Assembly: GCF_047607445.1 (NCBI RefSeq)
Contig: NZ_JBLKRT010000005.1
Coordinates: forward strand, 95,212 to 159,211
Length of the DNA: 64,000 nucleotides
Origin: Crystallibacter sulfonylureivorans_A
GTDB taxonomy: Bacteria; Actinomycetota; Actinomycetes; Actinomycetales; Micrococcaceae
Direction of reading: 5' to 3'
A model generated the notes under the pieces. That model ran no database searches and was not told the origin of the DNA. It saw nothing but the letters and a program-made list of their open reading frames with translations. Below, in pieces: positions 1 through 7,475 of the stretch (positions are counted from its first letter, which is position 1; each line of letters starts with the position of its first letter). Position numbers and translations under genes: made by a program.

Positions 1-98
1 TGAACGAGGGGGAAGTGGCCGTGGAGTTGGTTCGACCGTTTACAGCTGAAGACATTCTCGCCGCAGTGTTCGGCGCTACCGATGGAGGACTGGAATGA
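1..98 (+). CDS. Sugar-type ABC transporter ATP-binding protein, C-terminal end (partial)
   Basis: Only the last 31 or so codons are present, read in the frame that begins at base 3 and ends with TGA at 96-98. The tail reads NEGEVAVELVRP...AEDILAAVFGA, which fits the C-terminus of RbsA/MglA-type duplicated ATPases. No nucleotide-binding motif lies inside the window, so the family call rests on this tail and on the next gene. The stop overlaps the permease start as ATGA, the usual sign of translational coupling within one operon. The gene begins outside the window. Confidence 0.6.
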   Translation, partial: NEGEVAVELVRPFTAEDILAAVFGATDGGLE

Positions 99-1096
99 GT
101 GCCACAACAACTACCCCGGTCCAAGCCCGACCGGAACCCGCCCGGCTCCGAAGGGTCTGGGCCATGGTGCTGCAGCGCTACAGCCTGGTGTTGCTCTGGC
201 TGCTGATGATCATCGTGCTCATCATTGCGGTGCCCGGCGACGTCAGCCTCGTGAGTGCGCTGCGGGCGGTCCTCGGGCAGCAAACGCCGCTGATCTTCCT
301 GGGCCTGGCCGTGGTCATCACGATGGCGGTGGGGGAGTTCGACCTGTCCTTCGCAGGAATCTTCGGGATCGCTGCCGTCACGGTCCCCGCCTTGGTGGTG
401 CTGCACGGCTGGCCGTATCCGCTCGCGGCACTGGCCGCCCTCGTGGTTGCTTTGGCATTCGGGGCGATCAACGCCGGACTGATCGTCGGCGTGGGCATCA
501 ACTCCGTGGTGGTGACTCTCGGTGTTGCCAGCGTGGCGGGCGGCCTCGCGTTCCTTTTGTCGGGGGAGACGACGGTCAGCGGGATGGACCCGACGCTGTC
601 GGGTCTGGCGCTGGGCCGCTTCCTCGGCCTCCCCCTGGTGTTCTGGTACGGCCTGGTCCTGGCGGTGGTGGTCACCTATGTCATGAGCGCGACGCCGCTC
701 GGTCGGCACATGTTGTTCGTTGGCGCGAACCGCTCGGTGGCCCGGCTCGCGGGCGTGTCCGTCTCCCGGGTCCGCACCGGAGCCTATCTGTCCTCCGCAT
801 TGCTTTGTGGCTTCGCGGGCGTGGTTATCGCCACCGGCCTTGGCGGTTTTAACCCCGGCACCGCAACGACGATGCTGATGCCCACGTTTGCGGCCGTCTT
901 CTTGGGTACCGTCGCGGTTGTGCCTGGCCGGTTCAACCCCATGGGCACATTGATTGCCGCATACTTCCTGCTCACCGGGGTATTCGGCCTGCAGTTGCTC
1001 CGTCTGACCGGCTGGGTCACCGAAGTCTTCTTCGGTGTCGCCCTCGTCGCCGCCGTCACCATCTCGTTCCTCCTGCATCGCAGGGTCCGCGGCTGA
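95..1096 (+). CDS. ABC transporter permease, RbsC/BPD_transp_2 family
   Basis: A 333-residue integral membrane protein with about eight to ten hydrophobic segments after a short basic cytoplasmic N-terminus. It has the glycine-rich MAVGEFDLSFAG stretch near residue 88, which matches the conserved region of ribose/galactoside-type permeases (usually 310-350 residues). It would form the channel of an importer fed by a periplasmic-binding-type lipoprotein. The ATG overlaps the stop of the preceding ATPase by four bases. A strong hairpin follows at 1120-1152. The likely partner binding protein lies convergently at 1413-2585. The substrate is unknown: this family imports sugars but also autoinducer-2, purine nucleosides and other small polar ligands. 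Confidence 0.85.
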   Translation: MSATTTTPVQARPEPARLRRVWAMVLQRYSLVLLWLLMIIVLIIAVPGDVSLVSALRAVLGQQTPLIFLGLAVVITMAVGEFDLSFAGIFGIAAVTVPALVVLHGWPYPLAALAALVVALAFGAINAGLIVGVGINSVVVTLGVASVAGGLAFLLSGETTVSGMDPTLSGLALGRFLGLPLVFWYGLVLAVVVTYVMSATPLGRHMLFVGANRSVARLAGVSVSRVRTGAYLSSALLCGFAGVVIATGLGGFNPGTATTMLMPTFAAVFLGTVAVVPGRFNPMGTLIAAYFLLTGVFGLQLLRLTGWVTEVFFGVALVAAVTISFLLHRRVRG

Positions 1097-1119
1097 GACC
1101 TGGCGGTAGCGCGCAGATT

Positions 1120-1152
1120 GCCACGGCCTGCCCAGGAGGGGCGGGCCGTGGC
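1120..1152 (+). terminator. Intrinsic terminator after the ABC permease
   Basis: A 14-bp stem (1120-1133 with 1139-1152, one G-U pair) is closed by a short AGGAG loop and followed by TTTT. It sits 24 bases after the permease stop and ends the ATPase-permease transcript. Confidence 0.8.
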
Positions 1153-1315
1153 TTTTCGCTGCCCGGCGGCGCCGGGCATCCCGCCGTGCCTCGGGCCTGC
1201 TGAGGCAGGGCGCCCCGTTGCTACGAGCCGGTAGGAATTCACAGCTCCCCGGAGCGCCGGAACACAGGGTCTGCTGGCAGCCCGGTGGGCCACTGCATCG
1301 ACGGCGGCGCAACTA

Positions 1316-1361
1316 AAGGGGGGTGTCCTGCAGCCACGAAAAGCTGCAGGACACCCCCCTT
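1316..1361. terminator. Strong bidirectional hairpin terminator
   Basis: A perfect 18-bp inverted repeat (1316-1333 with 1344-1361) has a 10-base loop, A/T bases at its base and a GGGGGGTGTCCTGCAG arm. It lies 51 bases beyond the stop of the minus-strand binding-protein gene and separates it from the convergent permease. Bases 1153-1315 hold no gene or other signal that I can see. Confidence 0.85.
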
Positions 1362-1412
1362 CGTCCGGGTTGTCTCAGTTGGAATTGCGACGGCGACCGC
1401 TCATCGGGTTGG

Positions 1413-2585
1413 TCAGTCCAGTCCCCAAAGCTTGGTGAAGCCCTCGCGGAATGAAGCGTCGCCGTACCATTCGCCGGAGGCTTCAGCTTCCGGAGTCAGC
1501 GTCAGCGCCTTGGTGGCTTCCTGACTGAACAGCATCCGGTAGGGGAACTTCAGGTTCTGTACGCTGGGCTGGCCGCTCATCATCCGCAGCGTTTGGTCCG
1601 CGGAATACCATCCCAGCGCCTGCAGGTTGGTGCCGACTTCAGCGTTCATGAAGCGGCCGTCCGCCAGCAGTTGCATGACCGCGAGCGAACCTTCCATGCT
1701 GATCACTTTGACGTCGTCCGGACTGATGCCCGCCGACTGCAGACCCTGCTGGATCGGCTGCACCAGGCTGTCGGCCAGGGCATGGATGTGGGTGATGCCG
1801 GGGTTGGCCACCAGGGCGCTGCTGATCTGGCTGGGCAGCTTGTCCATCTGCCCGGTGTTGATCTCCTGGAACGTCACCTTGCAGTCAGCACACTTCTCCT
1901 TGTAGGTCGCGAGTGCGCCCTGCTCCATCCACAGCTTGGTCGCCGGGGTGTCCGACAGGCCGACGGCCAGGACATCTGCCGTGGCGTTGGAGTCGGCGAT
2001 GACCCAGTTGGCCATCCATGCCTGCATTTCAATATTGTCGGGCGACAGGTAGCCCACCTGCTTCGGGTCGCCCGGTCCGGCCGGAGCAACCTGGGTGTAC
2101 AGCAGCGGGATGCCTGCCTTGGTGACCGAGTCAAATGCGACGCTGGCGAGTTCATAGGGAACGGATCCGGAAATCACGGCGCCGGCGTCGGCCTGGACGG
2201 CCTGGTCAATACAGGTGGCGATCGACTGGGGATTGGCCTTGCCATCGCAAACCTGCAGGGACACCCCGGCTTCCCCGAGTGCCTCCTCGAGTGCATCGGC
2301 GATGACGGTGAACATCGGCACAGACAGCGTCGCGGCGACGTAGTAGACGGTTGACCCGGACAAGTCGGCGACGCCTTCGAGGGCAGGTCCGGGAGCAGTG
2401 AACTCCCCAACCGGCTGCGAAATGGTCTCGACGATCTCTTGGGCTGCCTGTGCGGCTGGTGACAGTTCCTGGGCCGGCTCTGATGCGGTAGGCGCCGCAT
2501 CAGAGCCGGCGCTGCATGCTGCGAGCGAGACCGCGGCCGATGCGACGACCAGGCCCCGCAGCACCTTGGTGATTCGTTTATTCAT
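1413..2585 (-). CDS. Substrate-binding lipoprotein of an Rbs-type ABC transporter
   Basis: About 390 residues. The N-terminus is a classic lipoprotein signal: MNKR, a hydrophobic run, then LAAC with the lipidated cysteine at residue 24. It is followed by a Ser/Ala/Pro-rich linker and a type I periplasmic binding fold (Peripla_BP_4-like) that repeatedly alternates strand and helix. I chose the ATG at 2585 because AGAGGG lies 10 bases upstream; an ATG at 2594 is also possible. It probably serves the permease at 95-1096. It follows the P450 on the same strand with only 53 bases between, so the two are probably co-transcribed and the ligand may be a P450 substrate or product. The ligand itself cannot be read from sequence. 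Confidence 0.82.
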   Translation of the reverse strand: MNKRITKVLRGLVVASAAVSLAACSAGSDAAPTASEPAQELSPAAQAAQEIVETISQPVGEFTAPGPALEGVADLSGSTVYYVAATLSVPMFTVIADALEEALGEAGVSLQVCDGKANPQSIATCIDQAVQADAGAVISGSVPYELASVAFDSVTKAGIPLLYTQVAPAGPGDPKQVGYLSPDNIEMQAWMANWVIADSNATADVLAVGLSDTPATKLWMEQGALATYKEKCADCKVTFQEINTGQMDKLPSQISSALVANPGITHIHALADSLVQPIQQGLQSAGISPDDVKVISMEGSLAVMQLLADGRFMNAEVGTNLQALGWYSADQTLRMMSGQPSVQNLKFPYRMLFSQEATKALTLTPEAEASGEWYGDASFREGFTKLWGLD

Positions 2586-2638
2586 GTTTTTCATTCCCTC
2601 TTTTCTTTTCTCCCCGAGGGGATGGCTGGTTGACGCCC

Positions 2639-3820
2639 TCATGAGATGGGGTGCGCCTGAAGCGGCAGATGAGCGAGGCCGTTGATCAGTGGGTGTTCGC
2701 GCTGCTCGGGAGTGCCGGTGAGTTCGAAGCTGTCGACGCGCCGCAGCAGCGACGCGATCACGGTGTGCGCTTCCAATCGCGCCACGGCCTGGCCGACGCA
2801 GCCGTGCACGCCATAGCCGAAGGACAGGTGATCGACGGGGTTGCGCGATATGTCGAAGACGTCGGGATGGGCATAATGCCGCTCATCCCGGTTGGCACTT
2901 TGGAAGTGGAGGAATACACGCGAGCCCGCCGGGATGGCCGCATCGCCGACCTGCACGTCGCGAGTGGTCAGCCTGAAGAATCCCCGGACGGGTGACCACA
3001 TCCGCAACGTCTCCTCGAACAGGGCGGCGCTCAACGATGGGTCCGCCTTGACGGCCTCCCAGAGGTGCGGTTGTTCGGCCACGACCCGGAGCAGTGCCCC
3101 CAGCGCGTTGGCGGTAGTGTCCAAGCCGGCAACCAGCAGGGCATTCAGTTGAAGTTGCGCGCTGTGCTCGGTCAGGACGCCGGCGTCGACGGCGTCGAGG
3201 ACTGCCGCGCCCCAGCTGCCCGGCCGAAGGCTGGAGCGGTTTGAGACGGAGGCGATCCAGTCAAGGAACGAGATGACGGTCGGCATGTCGGCTTCCAAGC
3301 GGGCGTCTGCGGGGCCGAAGGTGCGGTTGACCGCGTCCGAGCCGGCGAACAAGTGGTCCCGGGGTTCATCCGGGATCCCGATCAAATCGCCAACAATGCG
3401 GGCGGGAATGACCCGGGCCAAATCCACCACACCGTCGAAGGTGCCCCGGCCAACCACTTCTGCGGTGATGGCATCTACTTCGCTGGCGATCCGCTCTCGC
3501 AGCTTGGCAATGGCGCGCGGGGACGTTTGTGAAGCGAGTACCCCGCGGATCACGTCATGCTCGGGCGGGTCCGTGGCGATGATGGCGCCGCGAATGGCGT
3601 CGTTGGCCGCGTCCAGTAAGGCAACGCCCTCCGCGGACGAATAGGTCTCCCAATCGATGGCCGCCGCCCGCACCTCTTCGTATCGCGTGAGCACCCAGAA
3701 GTTGTGGTCTTTGACGTACACCGCAGGGCCCGCTTCCCGCAGGTCCCGCAAGAGCGACGGATCGTCCGGAGCGTCGAAAATGTTCACGCTTGCTGGTGGT
3801 GCCCCGGATGCGGCTGGCAT
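2639..3820 (-). CDS. Cytochrome P450, CYP199-like
   Basis: A soluble bacterial P450 of 393 residues, a normal length. The heme-binding motif FGYGVHGCVG is present with the thiolate at Cys341. The I-helix has AGLDTT and the K-helix has EETLR. Several stretches (LREAGPAVYV, SPVRGFFRLTTR, FLHFQSANRD) resemble CYP199A enzymes, which O-demethylate or hydroxylate para-substituted benzoates using a ferredoxin and reductase. No redox partner gene is in the window. The ATG at 3820 has AGGAGG seven bases upstream; the open frame continues further 5' but has no support as coding. It heads a minus-strand pair with the ABC binding lipoprotein. The aromatic-acid substrate is an inference from resemblance recalled from memory. 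Confidence 0.88.
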   Translation of the reverse strand: MPAASGAPPASVNIFDAPDDPSLLRDLREAGPAVYVKDHNFWVLTRYEEVRAAAIDWETYSSAEGVALLDAANDAIRGAIIATDPPEHDVIRGVLASQTSPRAIAKLRERIASEVDAITAEVVGRGTFDGVVDLARVIPARIVGDLIGIPDEPRDHLFAGSDAVNRTFGPADARLEADMPTVISFLDWIASVSNRSSLRPGSWGAAVLDAVDAGVLTEHSAQLQLNALLVAGLDTTANALGALLRVVAEQPHLWEAVKADPSLSAALFEETLRMWSPVRGFFRLTTRDVQVGDAAIPAGSRVFLHFQSANRDERHYAHPDVFDISRNPVDHLSFGYGVHGCVGQAVARLEAHTVIASLLRRVDSFELTGTPEQREHPLINGLAHLPLQAHPIS

Positions 3821-3996
3821 GTCCGTCCTCCTACGACGATGCGGCTCGTCGCGGATCCGGCGGCGCCCTCGCGTAGAGCAGGAGCTCAGTGCTGCGCGGG
3901 GTGGCGGGATGCCGCAACGTTGCGACGAAAAGGTCCCTGGTCTGCTTCGCCGGGGGTGGAGTCCACCGGCGACTGGACGACAGCGTGGCACACTGC

Positions 3997-4021
3997 TGAC
4001 TACATAGTCAACAGAATTGAC
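3997..4021. promoter_or_regulatory. Two overlapping palindromes, candidate operator for the P450 gene
   Basis: TGACTA-CA-TAGTCA (3997-4010) is a perfect inverted repeat. It shares its right half with a second one, GTCAA-CAGAA-TTGAC (4007-4021). The pair lies about 180 bases upstream of the P450 start, in an AT-richer patch. Such geometry fits a dimeric repressor site of the TetR, GntR or MarR type. No regulator gene is adjacent, so the protein is unknown. Confidence 0.45.
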
Positions 4022-4213
4022 AGAATGTTGTGCGACATTTACCGAGCGCCACGTAAGAAGCCGGGGGCACGCGCTGGGCAGCGGCTCCGGGAGATTAATG
4101 GCCTAGCCACGGCGTCACCCAACTCTGCGGCGAAGTAGGGCGGCGCCGCTCCACTGCCGAACGGATGCGATGGCTACACCCGGAGCTGAACCTGGGCGCT
4201 GGCTACGCCGATG

Positions 4214-4260
4214 AAAAAAGGGCCGAGCGGGCCCGAGAAGGGGGTAAACGCGCTCGGCCC
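4214..4260 (-). terminator. Intrinsic terminator for the minus-strand small gene
   Basis: A 10-bp perfect stem, GGGCCGAGCG at 4220-4229 with CGCTCGGCCC at 4251-4260. On the minus strand it is followed directly by six T residues (plus-strand AAAAAA at 4214-4219). It lies about 150 bases after the stop at 4407. Confidence 0.8.
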
Positions 4261-4406
4261 CAGCACTGTATGGAAGAGCGGGAGCGGTGGAACGACCAAC
4301 AACCGCCTATCGACACGGCGTCATCCCCGCCGGCGCAGAGGCCGCAGGGAGAGGGGAACATGTTGTCAGCGGCGGGGGGGAAAGGTTTGTCAGCAAGCCG
4401 CAGCGG

Positions 4407-4661
4407 CTACTGCTCCGGCTCGGATGTGGGCGGCACGAAGCCATCCTGTCCAGGTTCGTTCCGGTGGTCCGGATCCTCTTGCTCGCGGTATTCGCCTGTC
4501 GGGCTCAGGCCCGGTACCCGCTGGCCGGCGTTGAGCAGCCCGGAGGGGTATTGCTCGCAGTCAAACTCCGCCACCGACTCCGTTCCCGCTTCCGGTGCGT
4601 CGACGTCTTGCCGCAGGTGCTCGTCGCGCGGCAGTCCGTCGTCATCTGGTTGCTGGCTCAT
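4407..4661 (-). CDS. Small acidic hypothetical protein
   Basis: An 84-residue acidic, proline-rich protein without a signal peptide or membrane segment, beginning MSQQPDDDGLPRDEH. I chose the ATG at 4661 because the upstream extension is low-complexity, while this start has GGAG a few bases before it. I do not recognise a domain; short disordered acidic proteins like this are common in Arthrobacter-like genomes. It is read in the same direction as dodecin upstream, 114 bases away, and ends at a clear terminator, which supports its being a real transcription unit. Confidence 0.5.
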   Translation of the reverse strand: MSQQPDDDGLPRDEHLRQDVDAPEAGTESVAEFDCEQYPSGLLNAGQRVPGLSPTGEYREQEDPDHRNEPGQDGFVPPTSEPEQ

Positions 4662-4775
4662 GACTCCAGCAGACCAGCGCGCGTTCGCGGGCGCAAGGGG
4701 GGCGAAGGCGTCCGGCGCCACAACGGAAGATGGATGGCTCACGTTGGGTGCCGGAAGCCCTCGTCGAGGCCGAAG

Positions 4776-4985
4776 TTAGCTTTCGTGCCGGAAGCCGAGC
4801 TTGATGGTCACCTGCCAGTCCGAGATCTTGCCTTCATTGAGGTGGCCGCGGACAGATTTCACCTCAAACCAGTCGAGATTGCGCAACGTCTTGGATGCTT
4901 CGGCAATGGCGTTGGAGACCGCGGCGTCGATGCCCTCCGGCGACGTTCCGACAATCTCCGTGACGTTGTAAACGTGGTTGGCCAT
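4776..4985 (-). CDS. Dodecin, flavin-storage protein
   Basis: A 69-residue protein of typical dodecin length. It carries the family pattern: VYNVTEIVGTSPEGIDAAVSNAI, split here as an N-terminal strand and a helix, then NLDWFEVKSVRGHL with the tryptophan that stacks on flavin, and a final strand DWQVTIKLGF. Dodecins assemble as hollow dodecamers that bind FMN, FAD or riboflavin (or CoA) and buffer free flavins in the cytoplasm. AGGAGG lies just upstream of the ATG. It stands alone between a permease gene and a small hypothetical gene, all on the minus strand. Confidence 0.93.
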   Translation of the reverse strand: MANHVYNVTEIVGTSPEGIDAAVSNAIAEASKTLRNLDWFEVKSVRGHLNEGKISDWQVTIKLGFRHES

Positions 4986-5123
4986 GCTTCCTCCTTGCGG
5001 ACGTTCCCCGGGGTGGACTCCCCGAGGATGTCTGCAACGCTAGCGGCGGGCCTTCACCCGGTCTAGGTCCCGGCGGCCCGAAAGCAGGGCGGCACCGGGA
5101 GTTGGCGCGTCAGCGGAGGGCGG

Positions 5124-6437
5124 TTAGCCGAGCTTGGACGGTTTGACGCCCTCGTCTTCCGCCGAGTCCACCGGCTCGGTGCCGCGCCACCTGGCCACCG
5201 CGCTCATCCCGTGGAAGATGATCAGGGCCGCGGCAGTGCCCAGCGCGATGCCTTCGAATTTCAGCTCGCCAATCGTCCAGGTGAAGTTGGCAATGCCGAC
5301 CACCAGGGACACTCCGGCCACGGACAGGTTGATGGGGTTTGCAAAGTTCACCCGGTTCTGGACCCAGATCCGTACACCGAGGATGCCGATCATGCCGTAG
5401 AGCACCACACCGGCACCGCCCAGGACCCCCACCGGGACCGTCGCGATGGCAGCGCCGAACTTCGGGAACAGGCTGAGCAGGATGGCGACGATACCTGCCA
5501 CCCAGTAGGCGGCGGTGGAGAAGACCTTGGACGCCGCCATCACGCCGATGTTCTCGGCATAGGTGGTGGTTCCGGAGCCGCCGCCGCTGCCTGCCAGCAC
5601 CGTGGCCAGGCCGTCGGCCATCAGGGCCCGGCCGGTCACCGGGTCAAGATCCTGGCCGGTCATCGCCGCCACGGACTTCACGTGGCCGATGTTCTCAGCC
5701 ACCAGCACCAGCACCACGGGAACGAACAGGCCGATCACGGAGATATGGAACTCCGGCGCGTGGAATTGCGGCAGCCCGATCCAGGCAGCGTCATTGATCG
5801 CGGAGAAGTCCACCTCCCCGCGCAGCACGGCCACCAGGTAACCGACCAGCACGCCCACCAGGATGGAGAGCCGGCCCAGCAGCCCGCGGAACAGCACCGT
5901 GGTCAGCAGGATTGCCACCACCGTGACCAGCGCCGTTACGGGTCCCTTCTCGAAGTTGGCCTTGGCTGCCGGTGCCAGGTTGAGTCCAATCAGGGCCACG
6001 ATGGCTCCGGTCACTACCGGCGGCATCACTACATGGATCCAATGCGTGCCGGCCTTGTGCACGATCAGTCCGATCAGGAAGAGCACGGCGCCCGCCATGA
6101 TCAGGCCGCCGAGAGCTCCGCCGATTCCGTGCTGGTTCATGGCAGCGCCGATGGGGGCGATGAACGCGAAGCTGGAGCCCAGGTAGCTGGGAATCCGGCC
6201 GGCCGTGATCAGCAGGAACAGGATGGTGCCCACGCCGGAGAAGAGCAGCGTGGTGGCCGGAGGAAATCCGGTCAGCAGCGGAACCAGGAAGGTGGCGCCG
6301 AACATGGCGATCACATGCTGGGCGCCGATGCCGATGGTGCGCGGCCACGTCAGGCGTTCGTTGGGAGCGACGAAACTGCCGGGCTTGATGGTCTTGCCAT
6401 CTGCGTGGATTTTCCAGTCTGTGCCCAGCCTGCTCAT
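5124..6437 (-). CDS. Uracil/xanthine permease, NCS2 family (UraA-like)
   Basis: A 437-residue membrane protein with the 12-14 segments expected of nucleobase:cation symporter-2. Family signatures visible include GIGAQHVIAMFGATFLVP in helix 1, SYLGSSFAFIAP in the helix 3 region, a central VLVLVAENIGHVKS loop, and GSGGGSGTTTYAENIGVMA, where the conserved glutamate contacts the base. The QH and ENIG elements favour uracil over xanthine, but substrate choice within the family is hard to call. I chose the ATG at 6437 because GGAAGG lies seven bases upstream; a TTG at 6458 is less likely. It is divergent from the dehydrogenase pair, with 141 bases between. Confidence 0.9.
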   Translation of the reverse strand: MSRLGTDWKIHADGKTIKPGSFVAPNERLTWPRTIGIGAQHVIAMFGATFLVPLLTGFPPATTLLFSGVGTILFLLITAGRIPSYLGSSFAFIAPIGAAMNQHGIGGALGGLIMAGAVLFLIGLIVHKAGTHWIHVVMPPVVTGAIVALIGLNLAPAAKANFEKGPVTALVTVVAILLTTVLFRGLLGRLSILVGVLVGYLVAVLRGEVDFSAINDAAWIGLPQFHAPEFHISVIGLFVPVVLVLVAENIGHVKSVAAMTGQDLDPVTGRALMADGLATVLAGSGGGSGTTTYAENIGVMAASKVFSTAAYWVAGIVAILLSLFPKFGAAIATVPVGVLGGAGVVLYGMIGILGVRIWVQNRVNFANPINLSVAGVSLVVGIANFTWTIGELKFEGIALGTAAALIIFHGMSAVARWRGTEPVDSAEDEGVKPSKLG

Positions 6438-6578
6438 GCGTGTGCCTTCCAGCGACAAAGGGGAGTGGTTCGTGGAGAATGTTACCGGTGCGTAGCGTGC
6501 CGCAGCCTATGTTGCATGCCCGCACATATTTTACGGCAGATGGACGGCTGCGCTGCGGCCCGGATCGAACGGACAAGC

Positions 6579-7475
6579 ATGGGCATATCAGTGCGTGGAC
6601 GGACCGTACTCATCACCGGCGGAGCCATGGGAATGGGCCGGCTGTACGCAGAACGTGCGGTGAGCGAGGGCGCCAAGGCCGTTATCCTCTGGGACCGCGA
6701 CGCCGACGCCTTGGCAGCCACCGCCGCCGAACTCCAGTCCCTGGGCCGAACCCGGATCCACCCCTACGCGCTCGATGTGTCCTCGCTCGAGGAGGTGAAC
6801 CGGACGGCCGCGGAAACGATGTCCGACGCGGATGTGCCCGATGTCCTGATCAACAACGCCGGCATTGTGCGCGGCAAGTATTTCTGGGACCACACGGACT
6901 CGGATATCGACGCCGTGATGCAGGTCAATACACTGGCGCCCATGCACGTGACCCGCTCCTTCCTGCCCCGGATGATTGAACGGCGCACCCCAGCCCGCAT
7001 CCTTAATGTCGCATCGGCCTCCGGGACGCTCTCGGTGCCCAAGATGAGCGTCTACACCGCTTCCAAATGGGCCGTGATCGGCTGGAGCGATTCGGTCCGG
7101 TTGGAACTGGAGGAGGCAGGCCACAGCCATGTGCGGGTGACCACGCTCATCCCCAGCTACATCAAGACCGGGATGTTCGAAGGTGCGCGCGGGCCGCTGC
7201 TCACGCCGCTGATGGAACCCGAATACGTCGTCGACAAGGTTTGGTCAGCGCTGATGGAGGGCAAAGCCCGTGTGCAGCTTCCCTGGTCGGTGCCGCTAGG
7301 CAGCGCGCTGCGCGGGCTTCTGCCGCAGCCCGTGTGGGACGTGGTGGCCGGGCGGGTCTTCAAGGTGTACCAGTCGATGGACCACTTCACCGGACGGCCG
7401 ACGCCGGAGCCGGGAGCGGCGCCCGCTGCCAACCTCGGCCCTTCCGGCAATAGCGAAAGCGGAACCACCGCGTGA
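6579..7475 (+). CDS. Short-chain dehydrogenase/reductase
   Basis: A 298-residue Rossmann-fold oxidoreductase. The cofactor motif TGGAMGMG is at residues 13-20, NNAG at 92-95, and the active-site tetrad appears as Ser146/148, Tyr159 and Lys163 in SVYTASKWA. Asp40 after the second strand (LWDRD) suggests preference for NAD(H). The C-terminal half resembles SDRs that act on lipid or long-chain alcohol substrates. Its stop overlaps the GTG start of an aldehyde dehydrogenase, which suggests a coupled alcohol to aldehyde to acid oxidation. The start at 6579 is the first ATG before the cofactor-binding strand; longer readings run antisense to the permease and are not credible. Confidence 0.85.
   Translation: MGISVRGRTVLITGGAMGMGRLYAERAVSEGAKAVILWDRDADALAATAAELQSLGRTRIHPYALDVSSLEEVNRTAAETMSDADVPDVLINNAGIVRGKYFWDHTDSDIDAVMQVNTLAPMHVTRSFLPRMIERRTPARILNVASASGTLSVPKMSVYTASKWAVIGWSDSVRLELEEAGHSHVRVTTLIPSYIKTGMFEGARGPLLTPLMEPEYVVDKVWSALMEGKARVQLPWSVPLGSALRGLLPQPVWDVVAGRVFKVYQSMDHFTGRPTPEPGAAPAANLGPSGNSESGTTA

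Larger units (their letters stand above)
3821..4406. other. Gene-poor gap upstream of the P450
   Basis: I find no convincing gene in these 586 bases: the open frames are short, GC-driven and lack ribosome-binding sites. The gap holds the promoter side of the P450 gene, with two overlapping palindromes at 3997-4021, and a minus-strand terminator at 4214-4260. The sequence around 3990-4045 is visibly more AT-rich than its neighbours. Confidence 0.6.
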
